Shown piece by piece: positions 1 to 8,111 of a stretch of 19,841 nucleotides of DNA. The notes under the pieces were generated by a model. The model worked only from the letters and a program-made list of their open reading frames with translations, had not been told where the DNA came from and did not search any database. A program made the translations under genes and the position numbers. The DNA is from Saccoglossus kowalevskii (lineage: Eukaryota; Hemichordata; Enteropneusta; Harrimaniidae): assembly GCF_000003605.2 (NCBI RefSeq), contig NW_003116952.1:95705-115545 (forward strand), given 5' to 3'. How positions within the stretch are numbered: position 1 is the stretch's first letter; each line of letters begins with the position of its first letter.

Positions 1-1
1 T

Positions 2-398
2 ATTCAAGCCTTCCGACGTTTTTCAGCTAGACGTAGTACTCCTAAATTTATTGTTTCGGACAATGCCACTACGTTTGTATCAGCCGCCAATGAACTCAAA
101 ACCCTGATGTCTGATCCTGCAGTTCAGCGATACCTGACAAATCACCGAATCAACTGGGAATTTGCTCTCAAACGATCTCCATAGAATGGGTGATTTTTCG
201 AGCGTATGATAGCCATTACTAAGACTAGCTTAAAGAAAATTCTCGGTCGTGTCTGTGTAACTTATATCAACATGGAGACGATTGTGATGGAGATCGAGTC
301 AGCAATCAACGATCGCACCCTTACACATCTTTCTACTGACGACAACGGTTTAAATCCACTTACGCCCTCCCACTTGGTCAACGGAAGAAATATTTGCT
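2..398 (+). pseudogene. BEL/Pao LTR retrotransposon pol, integrase core remnant
   Basis: This is the C-terminal part of a retrotransposon integrase, the enzyme that joins element cDNA to host DNA. Reading from base 2, the frame shows the order expected of BEL/Pao integrases: an SDNATTF block around base 58 that carries the second catalytic Asp, then QRYLTNHRINW (about 127-160), FFERM with the catalytic Glu (about 194-208), a VMEIESAINDR helix (about 286-318) and a PLTPSHLVNGR block (358-387). The frame is broken by TAG at 183-185 and TGA at 192-194, exactly in the normally conserved PWxGG segment before FERM, so the enzyme is dead. The N-terminal pol domains lie outside the window. Right after NGR the frame runs into a MITE. 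The family call rests on motif order read by eye; the element is an old copy and is not functional. Confidence 0.87.
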
Positions 399-533
399 CA
401 GGGGCGGATCTAGGATGCTGGAATAGGAGGGGGGGCGATAAGTTGGCCAAATGCCAAGTTCACGAGCGCCGATGGCGCGAAGACCTGTTGGTTGTTAAAA
501 ATAGGGGGCTCGGCCCCTCTAAATCCGCCAATG
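399..533. mobile_element. Small hAT-type MITE inserted in the BEL/Pao integrase
   Basis: The block starts with CAGGGGCGGATCTAG and ends with CTAAATCCGCC, imperfect inverted termini that match the widespread CAGGGGCGGATCCAG type of hAT MITE terminus. The inside has the usual features of these elements: a G run near the left end (427-434), a GAGCGCC-GATGGCGCGA palindromic section (464-481) and a GGGGGCTCGGCCCC hairpin near the right end. It has no coding capacity. The last four bases of the right terminus have diverged, and I could not find a clear 8-bp target duplication. The open frame across it is therefore fortuitous. Confidence 0.72.
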
Positions 534-1312
534 TTGTCAATCCTAACACCAATTTCGCTGCAGATCATCATATGCGTATTTAACTACCTTGTTAAGTAAG
601 CTAAACTCTGCTGCGCATTTGTTTTGCGCATGCAAACTCCCTAGCTTAGTTGAAAAAAAAGTGTGTGTTCTGTGTGTATGCTGTCAATGTTTGCTCGATC
701 GTGACTTGCGGTGTATGCAATGTCAGCCAAAGGAAAATTCCTCTCTGGGAAGGAAAAAAGAAGACGTATCCTTGTGGCAATTTTGTAGCGAGTCATTCGG
801 GGGAACTGCGGCGATTGACCATCAGTGGTGAGAGTGACCGGGATGTAAACAAAGAAGATGGCGCAGCAGACGACAATATTACTTGTAATAAAGATATTCC
901 GTCGGACGAAGGCATCATAATGGTGAATTTGGACATTTTAGCCAAGGGTTTAAACAGTTGCAATTTTTTGTTCTGAACATCTAAGACTTAGTAGTTGCGT
1001 GCGTTGCCTCCGTCAACAACGTATACACCAACAAAACACAACACGAAGAAGGGAAGACACGCGGTATGGGTTCATTTGACATTAATACTAAACTAGCTAC
1101 AGGTATGTTTCTTATATTTTAATGTGTTGATATGTTTTTTAAGATTACTGCACCAAAGTGTTGCCTTGTCGTGTTAAGCAATTAAGAATGTAGTAATAGT
1201 AGATAGATAGTATTGTATTATCTGAGTTTTCTTAAATTCTGTTTGAATACTTTATATATTTGATACATTTTTACATACAATTTTTGCTTTAAACCACGTC
1301 TATAAATAGACA
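534..1312. other. Remnant between BEL/Pao integrase and LTR-like block; no intact gene
   Basis: A weak open frame (650-976) continues from the retrotransposon side, but I see no recognisable domain in it. A purine run ends at 661 and is followed by TGTGTGTTC, which could be the element's polypurine tract and LTR start, but the match is not compelling. An AAGATGGCG word at 860-868 resembles a YY1 site. From about 1080 the sequence is AT-rich with no signal I can name. Confidence 0.4.
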
Positions 1313-1655
1313 TGTTGGTGGCACAAGTGCGAACGTGATAGAAAACACCACTTTATTACGCATTGCTTTAATGTTAACTTTCGACCAATGAGGGACATTC
1401 CCGCCTAGTGTTCAGAATCCCACCGAGCGTATAAATAGGACGCGCAAGTATTTTAGCGCTAGTCTTTACCGCGTTGTTGTGTTCAACGTTTGCTTACATA
1501 ATTCTTTATGGTAAATTCTCCGATATATCAGTGGATATACTATATTGACGTAATAAACTACTCTACGTGTTCATTACTTACGTATTCGTTTCCTGTAATT
1601 GATTTTGCTGCATATCCTGGCATTTCTTACTTATTTTGAATATAACCCTGTCACA
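1313..1655 (+). mobile_element. Probable LTR (promoter, R/U5) downstream of BEL/Pao pol
   Basis: Within 340 bp the sequence has a CCAAT box (1385-1389), a TATA box (TATAAATAGG, 1431-1440), a downstream transcribed-type region and an AATAAA at 1552-1557. It opens with TGTTGG and can be closed at TGTCACA (1649-1655). That arrangement is the U3-R-U5 order of an LTR, and it lies where the 3' LTR of the upstream pol remnant is expected. The exact ends are not proven: the 5' LTR is outside the window, and the start could lie as far left as 662. The stretch TTTACCGCGTTGTTG at 1465 is related to one at 5670. Confidence 0.5.
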
Positions 1656-2170
1656 AATCATAACCCCACATGCCTTGAATTAAATTACTAATTAATTAAA
1701 AATATCATTCCTACTCGGTGCGGGGGGGGGGGGAATTATTAGATTGGATTTTAAATTTAATTTACATAGCTATTTTATTTGTCAATATTGTCTTTCTTTA
1801 AAGGTATGATCAATGCTGGTATTTGCGAACGTCATGTCAATTCTATGTTTACTGCAATGTCAATACCAAGCATACATAGTACAACATTGAAATGAAAAGA
1901 AGAGAGACTGGTGAAGCAATTATACAAGTAGCCAAGGAATCCACTCTCCCTTGCAGAGTCTTCTTGACCTAGGGAGCCACAGAGAGCTGCAACTAGATTC
2001 TGCCACAGGCGACATTTTACACCAAACTTTTTGGTATTCCGCGTATTTTTAAAATTCTTTTGTTACTTATATTCTTAGCTTCTGTTGAAAAAAATGTGTG
2101 TTATTTAAAATAAATATATCATATATGTTTAAGTTCAGTGCTAAAATATTTTCAAAATGTTAAAATAATG
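1656..2170. other. Intergenic sequence, no feature recognised
   Basis: AT-rich sequence with a run of 12 G at 1722-1733. No ORF, RNA gene or repeat structure that I can support. Confidence 0.6.
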
Positions 2171-2516
2171 AAAAAGTAGATCCTCGGCAGGAGACGTAGA
2201 TGTGAATCGTTGGTTCGAATCGTCGGTGCATTCGCGTCGTTGCCTCAGAGTGATGCGGGTGCCTACCCAGTTTCCATTCTACAGCTATATATGACGTCAT
2301 AACTGGGCGATGTTGGGACAAAGATAGCGAACTTCGAAATCGATATGTAAAAAGGTGTTTAGGTAATTTTCTCAAACATAAAATGCTAAGTGGGCGTGGC
2401 ATTTTTTGTTCATTTTATATGAGTTTCACTCGCATAGCAATGGACCAATACATCTACTTGGGGCACCCCAAGGGAGTGACGCGAACGCACTCATGGCAAA
2501 GCAAAAAGTAGATCCT
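2171..2516 (+). mobile_element. SINE-like insertion with 14-bp target-site duplication
   Basis: AAAAAGTAGATCCT occurs at 2171-2184 and again at 2503-2516, enclosing 318 bp. A direct repeat of this length and A-rich start is typical of a target-site duplication left by target-primed reverse transcription. Near the left end of the insert, GGTTCGAATCG (2212-2222) matches the tRNA-type box B of a polymerase III promoter. That suggests a tRNA-derived SINE head, though no convincing box A or foldable tRNA is visible. The body contains no coding sequence, and the right end lacks a clear poly(A) tail. The short open frame on the minus strand here has no recognisable content. Confidence 0.5.
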
Positions 2517-2759
2517 GTCATTAATATTTAAATTAGCTTGTGGCAGAGACTAGTGGGACGTTTCCTGGCGACTACCTAGCTTAGTGATAAAAGACATATA
2601 GTCTCTGCGACGGAGAATGCAAGGAGTCCTATGAACAAGCTTTAGATGATGAAATGTCTTCCTCCAAAAAACTAAATATTACATATTAATGTGTGCCAAG
2701 GTAATCAGTATTTTAACATTTTTCTGTAGTGGCCAATATTTAAAAACTATGTTAAGATT
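2517..2759. other. Intergenic sequence with one short inverted repeat
   Basis: GCAGAGACTA near 2543 and its near-complement TAGTCTCTGC near 2599 could form a stem of about 10 bp with a loop of about 45 nt. Nothing else is recognised. Confidence 0.4.
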
Positions 2760-3600
2760 TTATTCATTGGTTTTTCATCGGCATTTAATACCATACAACC
2801 ACATATTCTTATACAAAAGTTGTTGAACATGAAGGTCAACCGAACTTAATACTATGGGTTAATGACTTCCTTACAAATAGGTCGCAATATGTAAGATATA
2901 ACAATACAAAATCTATAATCGTTCATACAAATAAAGGTGCTCCACAAGGTTGTGTTTTGTCTCCACTTTTATTTACCTTGTACACATATGACTGTCAATG
3001 CAATGCATCACAGCTATTTAAATATGCAGATTATACTGCTTTGGTTAGTCAGTGTGTTAATAGTGATGATGACTTTAGGGCAGAAGTTAAACATTTTTCT
3101 ACTTGGTGTACTGAAAATTACTTAGAATTGAATGTCATGAAAACCAAAGAAATGGTGGTTAATTTCAGGAGATCTCCATTCACTCATTTGCCTTTATTTA
3201 TTAATAATGTTGAAGTGGAAAATGTTGAGAAATACAAATATTTGGGCACAGTTATAAACAATAAGTTTAATTTTGACAGTAATGTTAATTTGCTTTTCAA
3301 AAAAGTCAATTCCAGAGTGTATTTTCTAAGACAATTAAGGAAATTTGATATTTCTAAATATGCTTTAAATACATTTTATACTGCTGTAATTCAATCAGTA
3401 ATTTCTTTTTCAACAGTGTGTTGGTATGGTATTGTATTTACGACTGTAATTTGCACACAAGAATTTCATGCTGGACATGACAAAATAAAGTATATTTTAT
3501 CTTTGTGTTCACATGTACTGAATGACAGTTTTCTTTACTTGAAATATATTCAGTGTTCCCTCTGGCTAGTTTGCTTGTGGCCAAATATTGTTAGCTAAAT
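2760..3600 (+). pseudogene. Non-LTR (CR1/Rex1/jockey-type) reverse transcriptase fragment
   Basis: This is part of a LINE polymerase that copies element RNA at a nicked target. Motif A appears as FIGFSSAFNT (about 2763-2792), where the usual catalytic Asp before FSSAFNT is Gly. After a frameshift near 2842 the frame gives WVNDFLTNR, then GAPQGCVLSPLLF (about 2936-2974, motif B), then KYADYTAL (about 3020-3043). The last is motif C, in which the second Asp of YADD is Tyr. Next come WCTENYLELN and KTKEMVVNFRR, the thumb-proximal blocks, then KYKYLGTVI and a FYTAVIQSVISF segment up to about 3435. After WYG the similarity stops and the rest looks rearranged. Two altered catalytic positions plus a frameshift make it inactive. 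The N-terminal endonuclease is missing, as expected of a 5'-truncated LINE copy. Confidence 0.87.
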
Positions 3601-3734
3601 ATGTAGCAACATTTCAATATCATTTGAGTTGAAATTAAACATTTAATCTGTTTTCTATTCATGCAGAATTGATGTGTCATATGATGGAGGATGGCAGAAG
3701 AGGGGAAGTGGGAGAGATTACAAAAGTTCATCAG

Positions 3735-3844
3735 GTAATATTATACTTTGTACTTGCCAATATTTGTAATTTATGGCAAATAATTTCACTAAGACAATGG
3801 CCAAACAAATTATTTAAGTCTGTGTGTGGTGAATAAAGTCAAAT

Positions 3845-3876
<32 letters not shown>

Positions 3877-4051
3877 AAAGAAAATTAGTCAATCCATGCA
3901 GTCAAATCAACCATTCAGTCAAAAAGCAATTATTAGTCTGTCCAGTCAATCAATCACCCAACCAATAATTTAACTAATAAAGATATTATATAAACGAATT
4001 AATAAAATATTTGGTAGTTGTAGTTAGTTTAATAAAATGTATTTTACTTAG
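3735..4051 (+). other. Phase-1 intron of the transposase-exonuclease gene, with LINE-tail-like sequence inside
   Basis: The donor is TCAG|GTAATA and the acceptor TTACTTAG|GTCATGG. Removing 317 nt joins a G to GT to make Gly and continues a conserved reading frame on both sides, so the intron is directly supported. Inside it, GTGAATAAAGTC followed by an (AATC)n tract (about 3844-3873) looks like the 3' end of a LINE or SINE that uses a microsatellite tail. Confidence 0.75.
3844..3873 (+). repeat. (AATC)n microsatellite
   Basis: About seven tandem AATC units directly follow AATAAAGTCAAAT. This is consistent with the simple-repeat tail of a CR1/Rex1-type element rather than a free-standing microsatellite. 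Confidence 0.85.
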
Positions 4052-4816
4052 GTCATGGTACAGTTCTACGCAATCAGACAAGCAAGGTACTTTCCTACAG
4101 TAAAAGATGTAAACAGTGTCATGTTTTTGAAGCTTCACAAAGAATGGGAAAGGGGACTCTGGTTAGGCAGTTCAAAAGCTATGGAGGCAGATATTGCTGT
4201 TGAAGCAATAAAAGAAATTGAGAAAAAAGTTGAAATAGACAGCATAACAATGGATAATGATACCACTACTATAGCTCGGTTGCAAAAAAAAAAATAAGAA
4301 ATGACATGGTAAAAAATAAAGACAATAACCACACAAAGAAAGGATTCACTAATAAACTGTATAAGTTAAAGGAAGATAACGATTACAAGCAGTTATCAAC
4401 AAAGGTCATAAACTATTTACAGAAGTGTTTTAGTTATGCAATCTCTCAAAATCGTGACAGTGTTAGTAGCATGCAAAAGAATCTGAAATCTATAATCCCA
4501 CATGCATTTGGAGATCATACACATTGTGATGGCAGTTGGTGTCAATATTTAGTTGACCCTGCTAATTACAAACACAGTAGCCTGCCTTAAGGAAAGGATT
4601 TATGGGGTGATGATCTAAGAGCAAGTTCAGATAAGATTATGAAGTCTTACATAGGTAGTGCAAATGACTTAGCTAGGATGGGTTCAACACAGGGTATTGA
4701 AAATATGAATATGGTGATAGCTTCTAAGGCACCCAAAGCAAAATACTACAGTGTTCGTGTTGCAGCAGCTGTTGCTCAGAAGAACATAGGGCATACATAT
4801 GTGTGTCCGATTGGTA

Positions 4817-5223
4817 AATTAGCTTAGACATGTAGTTCTACACCCATACTAATTGTATGTATGACTATAAATGCATGTATTTACCGGTATATTGACACAA
4901 TATAGAGTAGTTAAATGTTAAGAAATTACGTATGTGTACAATCACACATAGTATAACTAAATTGTGGCACAGTAATTCACTGAATGTGCAGACATACATT
5001 GTATGTTGAGTATATACCCCTGTACTCACCTGATAGATATAATTATGAAAAATTTTGTTAAAATAAGTTAAACATTGCCCCCCTCCCCCTGATCATTTTA
5101 TAGGCAATATCCCAATTTCAACACACATTAAAAAGACTGACTGTATGTTGACATTAGAGAATACTATTATGGTGAACCATATATTTTGTTATTTAATCAT
5201 GTACTCTTATGTGTTTCCCCTAG
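4817..5223 (+). other. Probable third intron of the decayed transposase gene
   Basis: Coding similarity stops after IGHTYV near 4803 and resumes at 5224 after the acceptor TTTCCCCTAG. Two donors are possible: TAT|GTGTGT at about 4800, which keeps frame, or ATTG|GTAAAT at about 4815, a better consensus but one that breaks frame. The left boundary is therefore unresolved. The interior contains no recognised feature. Confidence 0.5.
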
Positions 5224-5386
5224 GTCAACCAAAAACATAACTTGTCACCCAGTAGTGCATGTCATCTATCTGATAGCAGATTGGACGAAAAAGCTAAAAC
5301 AAGAGAAGCAAAACTACAACGATTGAAACCGAAAGAGCAGAGAAGTAACAAAACTGCTGTCGCATACGACTTATTTACCACTTCCG

Positions 5387-5819
5387 TGTCACTGAGAATG
5401 TTCTAGAACCGTACTGTGTCTGGGTGGAATATTCTATATTTTTTAGAAAATGGTTGAATAGGTAATAGAACACTGTAGGAGGCAATAGAAGGTAATGGAA
5501 CATTCTAGAAATTTGTAGTAAGTTCCAGACTCATTATGTATGCTGATGTAATGGTATATTTATAGACAGTGGGGGTATATATAGGGGAGTTGTTCAGCAC
5601 TGAGTTCAGATCGGAGATCTCGTTGAATTGTATTGGAGTTTAAGTATCTAGTCATTGGAGTAGTGGAGTTTTACCGCGTTATTGTACTTGATGTTTGCAG
5701 AGTATAATAATACCAGTACCAGTTGAAACCTCATCTGTTGGCTCCGTGTTCGTATTTTATCATCGCCGCCAGGGAAGTCTTTCTGTTACTGTTGCCATTT
5801 TGGTATTTGAACCATCACA
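5387..5819 (+). mobile_element. LTR-like block with heat-shock-element promoter, between the two halves of the gene
   Basis: The block starts TGTCACTGAG and can be closed at CCATCACA (TG...CA ends). It holds two perfect three-unit heat shock elements, GAAnnTTCnnGAA, at 5396-5408 and 5498-5510, plus a two-unit one at 5427-5434. A TATA box follows (TATATATA, 5576-5583), with initiator-like TTCAG words after it. The segment 5670-5698 is related to 1465-1493 of the other LTR-like block. Conserved coding sequence lies on both sides (ends about 5386, resumes about 5825), so this reads as an inserted solo LTR. I see no target duplication, and a start at 5358 is also possible. The open frame running through 5695-5819 is then LTR sequence, not exon. 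Confidence 0.55.
5396..5583 (+). promoter_or_regulatory. Heat shock element cluster and TATA box
   Basis: The pattern GAA-nn-TTC-nn-GAA recurs at 5396-5408 and 5498-5510, and GAA-nn-TTC at 5427-5434, upstream of TATATATA at 5576-5583. HSF trimers bind inverted GAA units spaced by two bases, so this would be a heat- or stress-inducible polymerase II promoter if intact. The last HSE lies about 65 bp from the TATA box, a plausible distance. Confidence 0.6.
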
Positions 5820-5890
5820 CCTGTACTATACCAATTATGGTTCTGGAGTATACACGCCTGTGGTTTTTGACATAGAAACTACGTCTGGAT

Positions 5891-6310
5891 GTATGTATTA
5901 TTCTAATATTCTGGGATATCAAGAGAACTGGTTCTCAGCAACTATATGTCAGACAATACATAAGTTTGGCATGCTGACAGTGGAAAAGTCAAAATGTATC
6001 CAATGACTGAAACCATACAACTGCTACCGTTTTTTTTCAAATTTTATGGCAGAAACATCAGTGTATTCACCTTTGAATTACATGATGTTTAGGTAGATGA
6101 ATTACATCCCAATGTGCTAAAAGAAAGAAAAAAAGTAAAAGAAAAAACTATGACTCAAAGAAACTCACTTTGAGGTAGTCAGTACTGATATACGGTCCGG
6201 CCATAGAGGGCACTGTTGCATATTAAACTCAGAAGTCCCCCCCCCCCAGTATAAACTAGATGTTTACTAGATTACAGCTAATGTTTCATTTCCTGATGTT
6301 TTTTATGCAG
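5891..6310 (+). other. Phase-1 intron inside the exonuclease domain
   Basis: The donor is GGAT|GTATGT and the acceptor TTTTATGCAG|GTTCAG. Splicing converts T plus GT into Cys and runs straight from DIETTSG into SDAEITQ, the expected ExoI continuation. The intron contains a poly-C run (about 6238-6247) and no other recognised feature. Confidence 0.8.
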
Positions 6311-7090
6311 GTTCAGATGCAGAGATTACTCAACTATCTGCTGTTACTGGTGAGAAACAGTTTGAAGGTTATATATTGCCAAAACAACATATAAGTCCAG
6401 TTGTTTCCAGAATAACTCATTTGATGGTAAAAAATGGTGAACTGTGCTACCAGGGCCAACCAGTGAAAACAATGGATTTAAAAACATGCTTGGAAAAATT
6501 TCTGTATTTTCTTTTAGATGTCAAGAATCCTATTTTAGTTGGTCATAGTAACCATTCATTTGATTGTCGTTACCTAATAACTGCAATCAAGGAGAGTTCT
6601 TTTATTGATAGGTTTATGGCAGTTATTAGTGGTTTTGTGAATACTCTGCCATTGTTTAAATCTGTGTTTCCTGATAAAGGTTCATATGCACAACAAAGTT
6701 TGGTTGATGAATTTGTTGGTCAGGTTTATAGTGCACAAAATGCTAGTGCGGATGTACTTGCACTACAGAAATGACTTGAATGTTGCAAAATTGACTTGCC
6801 AACAATGTTAGATCATAGCTATACATTTAAATATGCTGTTAGTTATCACGATTACAATAGTAACAAGTCATCTAACTATAACACATTGCCTATACTAGTC
6901 AACAGCAAAATAATCAGCAAGTATATGGCACAGAAAATTGCAGGGTCAGGCCTGAGGTACAGTCACTTGAAGCTGGCTTATGCTAGAGGTGACATTGATG
7001 GACTTACCAGAAATACTTACAGAAAAAATAGATGGTACTGTGAGAGTTACAAAGTCAAAGAAAATCATCTTAAATATATATGAATATTTC

Positions 7091-7096
7091 AATAAA
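7091..7096 (+). terminator. Possible polyadenylation signal of the exonuclease gene
   Basis: AATAAA overlaps the last codons of the inferred C-terminus (stop at 7100-7102). This is unusually early for a poly(A) signal, so a downstream signal may have been used instead. Confidence 0.3.
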
Positions 7097-7387
7097 AAGT
7101 GAGTAATTATTGTACAGGATAGGGATGGTTATTTTTCATTTAAAAACATGCAAATACAAAATTTATATTATATCAAGCACATTCTAACTGAAGAACACAC
7201 TAATATAAATCACACAATAATTAAAATTTACCTTTAAATGCATGGATAAAATTAACATTAAATTTTTGACATTATATATTTGTAATGTAAGGTAGGGAAA
7301 GGGGAACAACTAGAAATAGTGTAATTGTGATCATGACATTCTATGTAAGTTATCTTATTACAGAATCAGACATTATAAAAAAAATCT

Positions 7388-7510
7388 ATTTTGTTTTCTC
7401 GTTTTTCTCTACCTTACGCATTATACATGGTTTTGGTGAAAACATTATTTTAGTTTGTTTGCGTTTTATTCGGAGCAATACATACATTATTGACTTTAAG
7501 AATACTTTTT
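7388..7510 (+). repeat. Left copy of a segment duplicated around the minisatellite
   Basis: The order TTGTTTTCTCG, ACCTTACGCA, GGTTTTGGTGAAAACA, ATTTTAGT, TTTGCGTTTTATTCG, ATTATTGACTTT recurs at 8112-8190 and 8483-8525 in the same orientation. No coding function is seen. Confidence 0.7.
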
Positions 7511-7684
7511 ATAAACGAAATGTTTTGTTTTTTCTGGTCGATGAATTTATACTTTCAACTTAAACTTGAAACAAACAAAAAACATGATTTGTATCATTAT
7601 ATATTTGTATTAAAATGAATACGTTAACGGTGGAAACCGAATATTAACTTTTTATTATGTACTAGTACTTGTTGACCAGAGGTG

Positions 7685-8110
7685 CATGTGGGTCATTATA
7701 ATGTCCACGTGGAATATTATGATATACATATATGTGGGCATATAATGTCCAGATGAGTTTGTTATGTATAAGAGTCGTAAATAGTTATATGGTTGTGATA
7801 TGTTTATGGATTGTTATAACGTGTATATGGGTTATGATGTTTATATGAGTGAAGATATTGTGCATATGGGCCGTTATTTCGTGTATGTGGTCGTTATAAT
7901 GTGTATATTGGTTTTTGTGTAGTGTGTATGGTTATTACAATGTGTATATGAGTTATGATGTGGATATTTGTCATAGAGTTATATGTGTTGTTGTAGATTG
8001 GTTGCTATAGTGTTATATGAGGATGTGGGGTAGATGATGAGACTAGGTGGATGTGGTTATAATGCGTATATGAGTTTTTTCTAATGTGCATACAGGTTAT
8101 TATGTGTGTA
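7685..8110 (+). repeat. Highly diverged minisatellite, GTTATAATGTGTATATGG-like unit
   Basis: Words such as GTTATAATGT, GTGTATATGG and GAGTTATGATGT recur at irregular spacing of about 18-24 bp, with frequent GTATATG cores. The array is too diverged for an exact unit or copy number by eye. The 7103-7387 stretch to its left holds no recognised feature. Confidence 0.6.
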
Positions 8111-8111
8111 T

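Larger units (their letters stand above)
3667..5386 (+). pseudogene. Mutator-like DDE transposase half of a transposase-exonuclease gene, decayed
   Basis: The product would cut and rejoin DNA through a DDE active site. The pieces in order are: exon 3667-3734 with VSYDGGWQKRG (first catalytic Asp); exon from 4052 with HGTV and a C-x2-C pair; GSSKAMEADIAVEAI in a shifted frame (about 4168-4212); MDNDTTTIAR (about 4250-4279, second Asp); NHTKKGFTNKLYKL; FGDHTHCDGSWC (about 4510-4545, metal-binding style Cys/His); LARMGSTQGIENMN (about 4669-4710, likely catalytic Glu); AAAVAQKNIGHTY (about 4762-4800). A further exon from 5224 gives NLSPSS and RLDEKAKTREAK. This order matches animal proteins with a Mutator-like transposase domain. 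Damage: frameshifts near 4150 and 4290, TAA at 4588-4590, and a small deletion after APKAKYYS. The N-terminal exons are not visible; the LINE fragment lies where they would be. Family assignment is from memory of motif order. Confidence 0.8.
5825..7102 (+). pseudogene. DEDDh 3'-5' exonuclease half of the transposase-exonuclease gene, decayed
   Basis: The product resembles DnaQ/TREX-type DEDDh exonucleases, which trim DNA or RNA 3' ends. VVFDIETTSG (about 5857-5889) is ExoI with the Asp and Glu. After the intron 5891-6310 the frame continues SDAEITQLSAVTGEKQF, then ILVGHSNHSFDCRYL (about 6532-6576, ExoII Asp). ExoIII is YSAQNASADVLAL (about 6727-6765), where Gln sits at the usual catalytic His although the last Asp is present. 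A C-terminal tail (KYMAQKIAGSGLRYSHLKLAYARGD, in part) runs to about 7030. A frameshift there moves the true end to DGTVRVTKSKKI and the TGA at 7100-7102. TGA at 6772-6774 is an in-frame nonsense change. It lies 3' of the transposase half in the same orientation, as in animal proteins that fuse the two domains. Inactive. Confidence 0.82.

Noticed and set aside
650-976. Cys-rich open frame that could be a zinc-knuckle or envelope remnant
   Set aside because: The Cys spacing (CxxC...CxxC) fits no knuckle pattern I can defend, and it lies in the 3' remnant of a dead element.
1722-1733. G-quadruplex in the G run
   Set aside because: A single run of 12 G without neighbouring runs is ordinary slippage; no further structure is evident.
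2205-2230. Possible tRNA gene because of GGTTCGAATCG
   Set aside because: No matching box A at the right distance and no cloverleaf with acceptor stem; treated as a SINE head instead.
4135-4332. Minus-strand open frame over the transposase
   Set aside because: It is the shadow of the plus-strand transposase exon and has no motif of its own.
5695-5819. Coding start of the exonuclease gene
   Set aside because: This part of the open frame lies in the LTR-like block and shows no family similarity; conserved coding resumes only after about 5825.
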